Counted from the stretch's first letter, positions 44,039 through 53,158 are shown. The stretch is DNA of 64,000 nt from Acidobacteriota bacterium (GCA_029263395.1 JAJCXO010000200.1:16281-80280); one strand, 5' to 3'. The notes: generated by a model not told the origin, from the letters alone. Translations and numbers: made by a program.

Positions 44039-47000
44039 TCACGGCGGCGTCATGAAGAGGACTTTCCCCTGACCGTAACGGCTCGCGATGTAATAAGAAG
44101 GGACTTGCCGGACACCGGTTTGCAGGGCTTTCGCCCGCACCTCGTTGCGCAGTTGAAGCGCCAGCTCTTCGAACTGGATCACACCGTCGGAATTCCAATC
44201 GGCGCTGCCTCTCAGGCCTTCGATCAACGCTTGCGTGAAGATGCCACCGTTCTCATAGAGTGCTCTTTCTTCACCCGTACCTGCGACGAGAAGGTTTCGA
44301 GCATCGTCTTCGGTGTCACCCATCACCACGGAGAGCTTCCGAAACTGCTTGAGCCGCCGCTCTTCCCCGGCGCTCAGGGAACGAATTCCCGGAATCGCCA
44401 GTCCCGAAGAGCAGGCGTCGACGGCGACCAGCATGTGCTTCACGTCCACATAAGAAAAATGACGGTTGATGATGTCGCTCATCAGGAAGCTGGTCCTGGC
44501 GGGGCGCTCCGGATCGTAGTCGTAGGTGACCAGATAGCCGAGCCCCTCGGCACCCCGACCGTGGCCACCAAAATAGAAGAACAGGAGATCCGTCTTTGAT
44601 CGTGTTTCGCCTTGCCAGAATCGATAGAGCTCCTGGTTGACGTTGCTCGAAGTCGCCTCCTGATCGTAGAGCGTCCGGATATTCTCTTCGCGAAATCCGA
44701 TCTCGAGGAGCGCCGACTTGAGCTCTTCGGAGCGAGCTACCATGTCAGTCAGTCCATCGAAGCCCGTAGGACCGCGTCGAGGATCTTTCTTTCGTTCATA
44801 GTCGTCGATCGCCACGAGGATCGCGTAACGGTTCGGGTAGGGCTCCGGCACCCGGAGGAGCTTCTGTTCTTCATACCAGAAGCGCATCTGCTGCCCTCGC
44901 GCCTCGAACCAATTGAGGCCCTGCTTCAGATAGTCGGAAGGTCCGAGGAAGCGGAGCGACTTGTCTTCCCCTACCGAGACCCGGACCTGGAAGTCGTTGA
45001 TTTGGACTTGCTGTGCGGTCAGCAGCGCCGGCGGCGGACCTTCGGCGAAGACCAACTCGACCGAGTCGCCGGGCGCCCTGTCTTCCGGCACCTCCACGGC
45101 CTGCCCCGCCAGGCTCCGAGCGACAAGATCCGGCCGTTGAAAGCGTCTCCGGTATTTCTCCGGTTCGTGGATCTGATCGCCCAGGCGCCATGCCACGCGC
45201 CGCGCAGCGGGGTCCGACGTCTCATAGATCCCCTCGGGCGTATAGGTGAGGTAGCCTTCATCGAAAACATGACTCGTCGCCAGCCATTCCCCGTCAGCGA
45301 GCCGCCAGGTCCGGAGGCTGGAATCCGAGCTCGCGGAAACCAGGAAGCGATCGTCGGGGGAAATCGCCAGGGCGTTGACGGCAGCGGTGTGCCCCTCCAG
45401 GGAACGGAGGTATTCGGGCTTCCCCATCTCCTCGTCGTCCGGGCTCACCACCTCCGCTTTCGTCACGTTCCAGACGTGCGACGTCGAGCCGAAAGCGGCG
45501 ACCAGGACCCGGCCATCATGAGAAAAAGTCATCGACGCGAACTTGCTGTCGCGGGCGTGCCACGAGTGTGCCCGAACGATCTTTTTCGAAGGCACGTCCC
45601 AGATCTTCAGCGCTCCTGCTGGCAAAGAGCTCAACAATTCTTCGTGGACGACGGCCAGCGTCTGACCATCGGGGGACAACGCGACGAACCTCACACTATG
45701 CTCTTGATCGTCCTCGTCGAGACCGAAGCTGTCGAGGAGCTGCCCCGACTCCACGTCCCAGATCTTCACCGTCTCGTCCAGGCTGCCGGTCGCCAGAACC
45801 TGGCTATCTCGAGAAAAGGCGAGCGAGCTGATCTTCTTGTCGTGGCCGGACAGGATGTGGAGTTGCCTCCCCGTCGCCACGTCCCATAGCTTGACGATGG
45901 CAGAGTCGAATGAAACACCTGCAGCGGCTATTGTTCGTCCATCGGGCGAGAAGCTCAAGGCGCTCAAATACCCCACAGTGCCGCTTCTCCAGGCATTACC
46001 CAGGGAATGGACGAGCTTCCCCGTCGGCATCTCCCAGACCATGACGCTGCCTCCCGACGCCAGGAGGCTTCCATCGGGAGAGAAGCTCAAGGCACCGGGA
46101 GTGCGGCGGTGCCCTCTGAAGGAGGCCAGGAGCCTACCTGTCGCTGCCTCCCAGATCCTCACCAATCTGTCCTCCCCACCGGTGGCCAGGAATCGGCCAT
46201 CGGGCGAGAAAGCCATGGAATGGGTCTCGTTCGAATAACTTCCGAAATCGCGGACGAGCTCACTGGTCGCCACGTCCCAGACCTTCACCGTCTGGTCCCG
46301 GCTTCCGGAGACGAGAAACCGGCTGTCTGGCGAGAAGGTCACCGAGTGGACTGAGTATTCATGTCCCTCGAGACTGCCGAGAAGCTCGCCGGATGCCGTC
46401 CCCCAAAGCCGGACCGCCCACGATCCGCTGCCGGTGGCGAGCACCTGCCCATCGGGAGAGAAAGCTACGGAGCTAACCGCATTGGGGCTCGCTTCGAAAA
46501 CACCGACCGGCTCCCCCGTCGCTGCGTTCCATAGCCTCACCGTCTTGTCTTGGCCCCCGGAGGCCAGCGTCGCGCCATCGGGTGAGTAGGCGACGGCTTC
46601 GACGGCCCCGCGATGGCCCGACAGGGTGAGGAGGGCTTTCCCCGTCTTCAGATCCCAGACCCTCACAGTCTGATCCGAGCTGGCGGACGCCAGGGTCTCG
46701 CCATCGGGGGAGAAGGCGACCGAGTGAACTTCGTGAACTTCCTCGGCATATCCTATAAAGGAGCGAACCCTCTTCCCTGTCGTCACGTTCCAAGTCCTGA
46801 CCGTCCCGTCCGAGCTGGCGGCAGCCAACACCGTACTGTCAGGTGAGAACGCCACGGAACGGAACCCGCTGTCGAGCCTCCTTCGGACCCATCCAGCCGT
46901 CCGGCGAAATCCCTTAAAGGTATGAAGAAGGTTGCCTGTCGTCACGTCCCACACCTTGACGGTCTGATCCAGGCTCCCGGAAGCCACGGACTTGCCGTCG

Positions 47001-47269
47001 GGCGAGAAAGCCACGGAACGGACTTCGTCGTCGTGCCCGACGAGAGTCCGATAGAGCTTGTCCGCCGCCACGTCCCAGATCTTGACCGTTCGATCTTCAC
47101 TAGCGGAGGCCACGAACCGGCCATCAAGAGAAAACGCCACGGAGTGGACCTCTCCGTAATGCCCCTTTTGAACGATGAGTTCGGGAAGTCCCCGGCTTCG
47201 TACAGAAGAACTCGTCCAGAAGCCGAGAAGGCCTAGGAGGCTCGCCGCCGTCAGAAGAGATCTGCTCAT
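44039..47269 (-). CDS. Exported WD40-repeat/caspase-like peptidase with EF-hand
   Basis: 1,076 residues. A signal-like N-terminus is followed by about 14 WD40 units (SVAFSPDGxxLASxSxDxTVKIWD form), predicted to fold into two beta-propellers. A linker with a WFEARGQQMRFWY segment leads to a caspase (peptidase C14) domain: NRYAILVAIDDYE, catalytic H903 in FYFGGHGRG and C953 in VDACSSGLA. Near the end DWNSDGVIQFEE (1024-1035) is a canonical EF-hand loop, suggesting calcium control. Prokaryotic caspases of this build take part in regulated proteolysis, cell death or antiphage defence in known cases; the role here is inferred. GAGGAG precedes the ATG. First gene of a leftward series with two membrane proteins. 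Confidence 0.9.
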   Translation of the reverse strand: MSRSLLTAASLLGLLGFWTSSSVRSRGLPELIVQKGHYGEVHSVAFSLDGRFVASASEDRTVKIWDVAADKLYRTLVGHDDEVRSVAFSPDGKSVASGSLDQTVKVWDVTTGNLLHTFKGFRRTAGWVRRRLDSGFRSVAFSPDSTVLAAASSDGTVRTWNVTTGKRVRSFIGYAEEVHEVHSVAFSPDGETLASASSDQTVRVWDLKTGKALLTLSGHRGAVEAVAYSPDGATLASGGQDKTVRLWNAATGEPVGVFEASPNAVSSVAFSPDGQVLATGSGSWAVRLWGTASGELLGSLEGHEYSVHSVTFSPDSRFLVSGSRDQTVKVWDVATSELVRDFGSYSNETHSMAFSPDGRFLATGGEDRLVRIWEAATGRLLASFRGHRRTPGALSFSPDGSLLASGGSVMVWEMPTGKLVHSLGNAWRSGTVGYLSALSFSPDGRTIAAAGVSFDSAIVKLWDVATGRQLHILSGHDKKISSLAFSRDSQVLATGSLDETVKIWDVESGQLLDSFGLDEDDQEHSVRFVALSPDGQTLAVVHEELLSSLPAGALKIWDVPSKKIVRAHSWHARDSKFASMTFSHDGRVLVAAFGSTSHVWNVTKAEVVSPDDEEMGKPEYLRSLEGHTAAVNALAISPDDRFLVSASSDSSLRTWRLADGEWLATSHVFDEGYLTYTPEGIYETSDPAARRVAWRLGDQIHEPEKYRRRFQRPDLVARSLAGQAVEVPEDRAPGDSVELVFAEGPPPALLTAQQVQINDFQVRVSVGEDKSLRFLGPSDYLKQGLNWFEARGQQMRFWYEEQKLLRVPEPYPNRYAILVAIDDYERKKDPRRGPTGFDGLTDMVARSEELKSALLEIGFREENIRTLYDQEATSSNVNQELYRFWQGETRSKTDLLFFYFGGHGRGAEGLGYLVTYDYDPERPARTSFLMSDIINRHFSYVDVKHMLVAVDACSSGLAIPGIRSLSAGEERRLKQFRKLSVVMGDTEDDARNLLVAGTGEERALYENGGIFTQALIEGLRGSADWNSDGVIQFEELALQLRNEVRAKALQTGVRQVPSYYIASRYGQGKVLFMTPP

Positions 47270-48280
47270 CGTCGATCTCCTCGCCTGCCGCCCCTGCGAG
47301 CCCCCGTAGCCCGGGACGACGCCTGGGGCTGGCCCACCATCACCCAGGTCAAGCCCATGACTTGACCTGGCCGATAACAGTACCGGTCCACAGGGCGCCG
47401 GCCCAAAGAGCGAGAGCCGCGACCAGGGTCCACCGCGCCATATTTCTCTCGATCGAGGCAGCCACTAATCACCTTTCCGATTCGAATGACTCGTTCGCCG
47501 ACATTCTAGCAAGTGTCGACTTGTCAAGTGTCGGCCTGTCAGGCGCCGGCTCTTCGACCACGAAGGCTCGACGAAGGCTGCCCGAGGGGCTAAATAAAAT
47601 CTTTTCACGACGGTCTAACCCTTCAACAACCATGAACCAGGGGGCCGAGCCGGAGACTACTGTCGGGCCGCCCGCGGCGGCTCCTGCCACAGGAGGCTGC
47701 GCGCAGAATCCGCCCGCGCGTTTCCGTTCGACGGGGTTCCTCCCGCAGCAGGATTGCCGGTGCGCCTCGACCGTCCAACAGAATCGTCTGCGACGACTTC
47801 CATATGGTGCAATATCGCGATCTCTAGACCTATATGGAAGCCCATAGATGCGTATAGTCTGCGAAGCATCTACATCTATAGGCGCCGCCCGCTGGCCGCC
47901 ATTTGAATCTGTATAGACCCTCGAACCTCCAGGTCTCGGATGATCCAGCCTCTGTACGCGCTCGCCACACCATCTCCAGACCTGCAACACGCCAGACATC
48001 GGTTCGACCCTGCTACAGCTCTGACTTGCACCGGCCTCGCGGGGCTTCTCGCAGAGGCTACCGGCTCGTACTCTCGTCACCAACCTGTCGCAGGCGCCCG
48101 GTGCCGACGCCCCAATGATAGCAGACGCAGTGTTGGACCTTGGAAGGGCGACAATCACTGCTCTCTAGAGGCAACACCGGCTTCCAATTCATCTCCAGGG
48201 CACACTGCGTAAATGTTCGATCGACGGTGGTTTATCCAAATGTTTAGCATCGCAAAAGTAGACGACCACGTACCGCCATC
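47270..48280. other. Long region without a convincing gene
   Basis: About 1 kb between the caspase gene (leftward) and the transposase region (rightward). Open frames here lack family signatures. Near 47510-47535 the phrase AAGTGTCGACTTGTC is repeated in modified form, and a cluster of palindromes lies at 47797-47883. It must contain the caspase-operon promoter. Confidence 0.45.
47797..47883. repeat. Cluster of overlapping palindromes
   Basis: CTTCCATAT (47797-47805) pairs perfectly with ATATGGAAG (47832-47840). ATCGCGAT (47814-47821) is self-complementary. GCCCATAGATG (47840-47850) pairs with CATCTATAGGC (47873-47883) with one mismatch. AGATGC (47846-47851) pairs with GCATCT (47866-47871). 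The stems are mutually exclusive in part, giving alternative folds. Confidence 0.65.
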
Positions 48281-48616
48281 GTGGCCTCAAGGGGTAATCT
48301 CAAGGCAGCACTGGCCAACTCACCACAACAGTTCACCACCATCTTCGATAACCTCACGCAAACCGTGGCTGTGACCCGCGCCGAACTCGCCGCATCCCAA
48401 GAGCGAGCTGATCGCCTCGGTGCCCAATACACCGAAGCCATGCGCGTGCTTGAGCAGATCCACGTCGTGTCGGTCGTGTCGGTCGTGTCGGTCGTGTCGG
48501 TCACGGTGTCGATAACAGAGTGCGATCGCAGGGCGCCAGCCGTTTCCATCCGCGATAGCAATTTTCGCCTAGCCCAAAAGATCGGAGAGGTCCTTTCCGT
48601 CTTTATAGGGGTGTAG
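48281..48616 (+). CDS. Possible small coiled-coil protein before the transposase
   Basis: 111 residues if translated. The first half (FDNLTQTVAVTRAELAASQERADRL) is heptad-like and helical. The middle is a Val-Ser repeat encoded by four 9-bp units, and the tail has no signature. No ribosome binding site or family is evident. It may be a decayed or chance frame. Confidence 0.25.
   Translation: MASRGNLKAALANSPQQFTTIFDNLTQTVAVTRAELAASQERADRLGAQYTEAMRVLEQIHVVSVVSVVSVVSVTVSITECDRRAPAVSIRDSNFRLAQKIGEVLSVFIGV
48467..48502. repeat. Four perfect 9-bp tandem repeats
   Basis: GTGTCGGTC repeated without change at 48467, 48476, 48485 and 48494. Confidence 0.9.
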
Positions 48617-48758
48617 GCACCGAGTGCGCTCGCGACCAACCGTCGCCAGCCTTCGATGCCTCGAGAAACCAGCTCCAAAAGGCGAGAGGCCGTACGCGGC
48701 GCGTGGCCGCAGAGGCTCCTCTCACACTCCAAGGCGCTGAATTTCGGGAGAACACCCT

Positions 48759-49784
48759 ATGTCACGAGGACCGAGATACATCCCACCCGGATGGAGCGTC
48801 GAAGTCTCCACCTCCACAATCTGTGGCTTCTACATGCTGCCCGTCACCAGCAAGTTTCGCGGTATTTTCGTCGGCGTTCTTGGTCGGGCGCAGGAAAAGC
48901 ATCCCGTCAAAATTCATGCGGTCGTTGCGACTTCCCCGCATTACCACATGATTCTGACCCCAGAGGACGCTGAACAGCTTGCCAAGTTCATGGAGTTCGT
49001 CAACAGCAACCTGGCCAGGGAAGCCGGTCGTATCATCGGTTGGCGCGGATCCTTCTGGCGTGAGCGGTATCATCTCATCCCAATCAGCCCCGAAGACGAG
49101 GCCCTGATCGACCGCCTGCGCTACGTCCTCAGCAACACCGTCAAAGAGTTCCTGGTCGCCAGCGTGCGCGACTGGGAAGGCCTTCACTGCGCCGAGGCCT
49201 TGATGGATGGCAGGCCGATGCAAGGCGTCTGGTACGCCCGTTCCAAAGAGTACGAAGCACAACGTCAAGCTCAACGCCGAGCGGCCCGCCGCGGCACCAT
49301 CGTCGAAGCCATTGATCGCGGCGCCTTCATGCAACACTATAACGTCCAGCTTGCACCGCTGCCCTGTTGGCAAGATCTACCCCTCGCCACCCGTCGCAAG
49401 CTCGTGACCGAGATGGTCGTCGAGATCGAGGCGGAAGCTGCGGCGCAGCGCGCCGAACTCGGTATCGAACCTCTGGGTATGGATGCCATCCGCAACCAGG
49501 ATCCCTTCGCTCGCTCCGCCCGCAACAAACGCTCACCCAAACCGCTGTGTCACGCAGCATCAAAAGAAATGCGTGATCTCATGAAACTCGCCTACCGAGC
49601 CTTCGTCGAAATGTTTCGCGAGGCATCACTCAAAGTGAAACTCGGTCGGGTCACCGAAGCGATCTTTCCTAAACACAGCTTCCCACCAAGCCTGCCCTTC
49701 GTCCGCTTCGGCGACGCCATCGATCCGCTTGCCGACGCAGGCGGAGCGGCGCGTTGGGTGGCGTGGGCACCAGCGCCCAGCTGA
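48759..49784 (+). CDS. REP-associated tyrosine transposase-like protein (Y1_Tnp)
   Basis: 341 residues. Single-strand DNA transposase of the IS200/RAYT type: HUH-type metal motif H61-Tyr-H63 in SPHYHMILTPED, the helix with catalytic Tyr122 in RLRYVLSNTVKEFLV, and GSFWRERYH between them. The C-terminal 190 residues (about 150-341) are longer than in typical RAYTs, Arg- and Ala-rich, and unassigned. RAYTs are usually domesticated and associated with short palindromic repeats rather than being mobile themselves; palindromes lie about 0.9 kb upstream and at 49837-49855. Seems intact. Confidence 0.82.
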   Translation: MSRGPRYIPPGWSVEVSTSTICGFYMLPVTSKFRGIFVGVLGRAQEKHPVKIHAVVATSPHYHMILTPEDAEQLAKFMEFVNSNLAREAGRIIGWRGSFWRERYHLIPISPEDEALIDRLRYVLSNTVKEFLVASVRDWEGLHCAEALMDGRPMQGVWYARSKEYEAQRQAQRRAARRGTIVEAIDRGAFMQHYNVQLAPLPCWQDLPLATRRKLVTEMVVEIEAEAAAQRAELGIEPLGMDAIRNQDPFARSARNKRSPKPLCHAASKEMRDLMKLAYRAFVEMFREASLKVKLGRVTEAIFPKHSFPPSLPFVRFGDAIDPLADAGGAARWVAWAPAPS

Positions 49785-50183
49785 GGCTGCTGCCGGGTCG
49801 ATTTTCGACCCCGATAAGGTAGACAACCGTTCATCGAATCTCGATATCTGAGATTGCTGGGGTAGGTGTGTTTGAGCTCTACCGAAAAACTGGAGAATTC
49901 AAACGGCCAGGGCAATCGGAATCGACTCGTAACTCCTTCGCGTTCTAGCGCTATTCTTGATGGCCATCAGAGGGCTTCAGACTATATCGAGTGCATAGTT
50001 AAAGCACCGCCACCGGCCATCAACAACGCTTCGCTCTCGCTCTCTCCGAGGTCGCTGGCACCCAACACGGCAGCTGCAATTACCGAGGTTTACGTGTGCG
50101 ACGTGCGTTCCTGTCGGGTTAGGTGGTACTCCAAGGGGTCCAAGGGGTACCGTACGGTAAGCTTCAGCCGCTCGTTCGATCGC
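49785..50183. other. Intergenic stretch after the transposase
   Basis: No gene seen. Contains the hairpin AATCTC-GATATCT-GAGATT at 49837-49855. Base composition turns AT-richer towards the rlmF gene. Confidence 0.4.
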
Positions 50184-51167
50184 CTAACGCGAAGTAATGA
50201 ATGTCCAAGCCAATATTCGCGTAATTTTATTTCCCTGCGTCATTTCTATTTCACGTATCTCAATCGCACCCAGCTTGTGAAGCAATTTTTTTGCAGGATT
50301 TACATTATCAATTTTCGAAACCAAGCTGGTAAACCAGCGACATTGGTCTGAAAAAAGCCGACTTTCCTTGATCATTTTTTTAAGAAACAGTCGTTCGCCA
50401 CCCTTACACCAAAGCTCTGCTTCTAGACCGCCAAAATTTTGAGTGGGAGAAGTGGGTATTGGCTTGTGGACGGCGTCATTTCGATTAAAGCGCGTGGTTG
50501 TTTGCTCTCCGCGATGACGAGCAAGGTTGTTGAATTTACGTTTGCTACTCTTGAGTGCTTCATCTCGCGAAGCATGGAAGGGGGGATTGCATACGCTGAC
50601 ATCAAAGTATTCTCCCGCTTGAATGATTCCTTCAAAAATAAGATTCTTGTCGTGTTGCCTACGCAGCGCGAAGTAGTCTTTTAGATTGGGATTGTTAGCG
50701 ATAGTCGAGGCTACGCTCTGAAGCGATTGCGTATTAATATCACTGCCCACACAATGCCAACCGTATATTTGGCAAGCCAACAGCGGATATATTCCATTTG
50801 CACCCGTACCTATATCAAGCAAGGTGGTTTTGGGCTGCGTGTTAGCCGGATCCGTAGTCGGCTCGCCACACCCAAGCAATTCAGCTATGTAATGGATGTA
50901 GTCGACCCTGCCTGGGATGGGCGGACAAAGAGCACCTTCTGGAATATTCCAATCGACAATGTCATAATGGCGTTTTAATAGCGCGACATTTAGAGATTTT
51001 ACGGCCAACGGGTCTGCAAATTTTATGGAAAGGTCGCCATGAGCGTTTGTCTTCACATGTGAAGCTAGTGGCGGGTAACTTTTTACCAGAGATGGAAAGT
51101 CGTAGCCTTGCCTGTGGAGATTCCTCGGGTGCAGGCCTTTAGGACTAGGCTTGGTCGACCTCAGCAT
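50184..51167 (-). CDS. rlmF: 23S rRNA (adenine-1618-N6)-methyltransferase RlmF
   Basis: SAM-dependent methyltransferase for adenine 1618 of 23S rRNA; 327 residues from the chosen ATG. Recognised by KGLHPRNLH near the N-terminus, LCPPIPGRVDYIHY, the SAM-binding LDIGTGANGIYPLL, the catalytic NPPF in VCNPPFHASRDEA, LNFGG-like QNFGGLEAELWCKGGE, and the C-terminal RILAWTF. Its DNA is visibly AT-richer than its neighbours and codon use differs, which points to transfer, most likely from a gammaproteobacterium, where rlmF is widespread. The ATG at 51167 overlaps the last codons of the IS6 remnant, so its first few residues derive from the junction. Confidence 0.92.
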   Translation of the reverse strand: MLRSTKPSPKGLHPRNLHRQGYDFPSLVKSYPPLASHVKTNAHGDLSIKFADPLAVKSLNVALLKRHYDIVDWNIPEGALCPPIPGRVDYIHYIAELLGCGEPTTDPANTQPKTTLLDIGTGANGIYPLLACQIYGWHCVGSDINTQSLQSVASTIANNPNLKDYFALRRQHDKNLIFEGIIQAGEYFDVSVCNPPFHASRDEALKSSKRKFNNLARHRGEQTTTRFNRNDAVHKPIPTSPTQNFGGLEAELWCKGGERLFLKKMIKESRLFSDQCRWFTSLVSKIDNVNPAKKLLHKLGAIEIREIEMTQGNKITRILAWTFITSR

Positions 51168-51508
51168 ACGCCAGCGACCTGCTGCCAAACTTCAAACGAC
51201 CGTTGTCTAAGAAAGCGATAACTTTCGGCCTTGATTTTCTGACCAAGACGTCCTCCTTTTCGCTTCAGCTTTCGGGCGTACTCGCTACCGAATTTCTGGC
51301 TCCACTGGCGAATCGTCTCGTAGGAGCCAGTGATCCCTCGCTCTGCAAGAAGGTCCTCCACGTCACGGAAGCTGAGGCCGAACTGGAAGTACAGCCAAAT
51401 AGCGTGGCTGATGATCTCTGGCAGGAATCGATGCTCTCGATAGCTCGTTGGTTTCAGCTCGTCCATGCGCCCATCTTCTGACTTAAAAATCTGACAGAAC
51501 CACGGCAA
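51161..51508 (-). mobile_element. Internally deleted IS6-family transposase remnant
   Basis: 115 codons. The first about 85 match the N-terminal helix-turn-helix region of IS6/IS26-type transposases (PEIISHAIWLYFQFGLSFRD, LLAERGITGSYETIRQWSQK). The last about 20 (YRFLRQRSFEVWQQVAGVC) match the normal C-terminal end. The DDE catalytic core of about 120 residues between them is missing, yet the frame stays open. It cannot transpose by itself. Terminal inverted repeats could not be identified with certainty. It abuts rlmF on the same strand. Confidence 0.78.
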
Positions 51509-52004
51509 GCCCCGCGATCGCCGACTCTCGAGAGCCTGCCCGGCAAGGCCTCAGGGAATGGTTGAACTCCAGGCTGAGGTATCACCCGCCTCCGGGATAG
51601 AGCTGCCACCCGTTTCACAAGCCTCCTGTTTTCAACAGCTTACGTGGACTGTGAAGGATTCCACACAAATTCGTCGTGAGAACCGCGGCCCTTTTTACGT
51701 CTCTATATAGGTGAAGCCGCGTAAACCGACGGGATCGTCCCGGTGGCGAGCCACGGCGCCGCCCTGGGCATGCCTCAAGAGGGTTCCCACGTCAAGGAGG
51801 ACGACGTGCCGCGATCCATTTCCAGCCTCAGCCTCAGCCTGGTACCACCCACTTCGGCAGCTCGTTGGTTGATGTGGTTCCCGGTAATGTCGGATCATAT
51901 CGATGTCACGTTCGGTCCCCAGGCCGCATATCGCCCATGGCTAAGCACCAGCACCAGCTGTGTGCTTGAGCCACTGGTTCTACACCACTCTCCCTTCACT
52001 ACAT
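51509..52004. other. Gap between the IS6 remnant and higA
   Basis: About 500 bp without a recognisable gene. It holds CTCTCGAGAG at about 51529-51538 just outside the transposase remnant, which may be part of its left end. Nothing else stands out. Confidence 0.4.
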
Positions 52005-52292
52005 TTAGCCAGCTTTCCGCAAGCGAGGAATCGCCTCGCTGGGGCGATTAACTACCAGATCGTGATTGGTCTGCAGGCTGATCCAGAACTGCGGCGTGGT
52101 GTCAAGAGCCTGGGCCAGAAGCCACGCGGTCTGAGGAGTTACACCCCGCTTGCCGCGAACGATCTCATTGATCCGCTGTACCGGGACACCTAGATGCTCT
52201 GCGAGGCCAACCTGTGTAAGTCCCAGAGGCTCGAGGAATTGCTCCTGAAGGATCTCTCCAGGATGAGTGGGAATCCGGTTCTCGGGTAGCAT
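52005..52292 (-). CDS. higA: HigA-type antitoxin (XRE family)
   Basis: 95 residues, complete. Begins in the family fashion with PTHPGEILQEQFLEPLGLTQ and contains the helix-turn-helix LAEHLGVPVQRINEIVRGKR followed by TPQTAWLLAQALDTTPQFW. In higBA modules the antitoxin binds HigB and represses the operon promoter. It lies 12 bp downstream of higB in the usual toxin-first order. The toxin is frameshifted, so the antitoxin may now act only as an orphan DNA-binding protein. Confidence 0.92.
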   Translation of the reverse strand: MLPENRIPTHPGEILQEQFLEPLGLTQVGLAEHLGVPVQRINEIVRGKRGVTPQTAWLLAQALDTTPQFWISLQTNHDLVVNRPSEAIPRLRKAG

Positions 52293-52304
52293 GATTCCTG
52301 CCTT

Positions 52305-52602
52305 TCAACCACGATGATAGTCGACTATTCGGACTTCATGGGCATCCGCGGCCTCCCACCGAAAGATGAGACGCCACTGGTCGTTGATTCGAACGCTGTA
52401 GAAGCCCTTGAGGTCTCCTTTGAGGCGCTCGAGGCGATTACCGGGCGGCGATCGAAGGTCCCTCAAATCCCGAGAGGAGTTGATCATGTCCAGCTGCTGC
52501 AGTGCAGGCCGGACTATCTCGGGTGGGTACCGCCGAACCCTGCGAGTCTTCCCTGTTGTGGAAGAGATCTTCCGTCGCCTTGTCGCCAAAAGAGACAATC
52601 AC
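52305..52602 (-). pseudogene. higB: HigB/RelE-type toxin gene with one-base frameshift
   Basis: From the GTG at 52602 the frame reads MIVSFGDKATEDLFHN, the normal start of this HigB subgroup. The next frame continues GKTRRVRRYPPEIVRPAL and GDLKGFYSVRINDQWRLIFRWE to the stop. Joining them needs removal of one base at about 52554 (the A in CACAACAGGG on the coding strand); the total of 298 nt is one more than a multiple of three. The RelE-fold mRNA-interferase core (RINDQWRLIF) is otherwise intact. A TTG-initiated 97-residue frame exists but has a nonsense N-terminus. Sequencing error is an alternative. Confidence 0.82.
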
Positions 52603-52843
52603 TTCTGGGCCACCTCAGCCGCACTATACCGCTATCCCGGAATCCGTGCAAGCAGGCAAACCTCTGACCGCACGAGTAGGCACCCTCGCGCCAACTGCTG
52701 GTGTAGAACGACCAAGATCAGGGGCGCTCTTCGGCGAGCTGGCTCTCTCACAAAGAGACGGTGCACCAACTGCCACCTGCGGCGGGCCAGAGCGCGGAGC
52801 GACCCCTACATCTGATTGTTAGCTGTTGTTGTCGGATTCATCG

Positions 52844-53158
52844 TCACTGCTGAGCGCTCCCGATGGGACCCATTTTCTTCAGCATCCGCTGCCATTCTCG
52901 AGAGGTGTCTTTCCTCCATCGCGAAATCACTTCACTAGTGAGATCTATAAATGCCTGCTCTGGTTCAGTCAGCACGACATCCACAGCATGAAACAGAAGC
53001 CTAAGGCGCTCTAAGGAGGTGGCAGCGGCCGCAAGCCGTTCGTTAGTCCACTCTTCAATCGAGAGGATGTCCGGTTCTCCGCTTAAAACTGCGTCGATGA
53101 GTTCGCCACTGCTTGGTGAGGAACAAGCTTTGCCTTGCGAAGCGCCTCCTGAGCCCAC
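52844..53158 (-). CDS. Small hypothetical helical protein
   Basis: 104 residues, no family recognised; helical and charged (TNERLAAAATSLERLRLLFHAVDVVL). It starts at a GTG inside the end of the preceding gene (overlap 53083-53158 in another frame), without a clear ribosome binding site. Either it is translationally coupled, or the two are halves of one gene split by a frameshift near 53100. Confidence 0.4.
   Translation of the reverse strand: MGSGGASQGKACSSPSSGELIDAVLSGEPDILSIEEWTNERLAAAATSLERLRLLFHAVDVVLTEPEQAFIDLTSEVISRWRKDTSREWQRMLKKMGPIGSAQQ

Noticed and set aside
47469..48158. 229-codon open frame on the minus strand
   Set aside because: Low-quality composition (Arg, Ser, Pro, scattered Cys), spans the palindrome cluster, no ribosome binding site, no family.
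51743..52051. 102-codon plus-strand frame
   Set aside because: No signature; it runs into the antisense of higA and contains a low-complexity Ser-Leu stretch.
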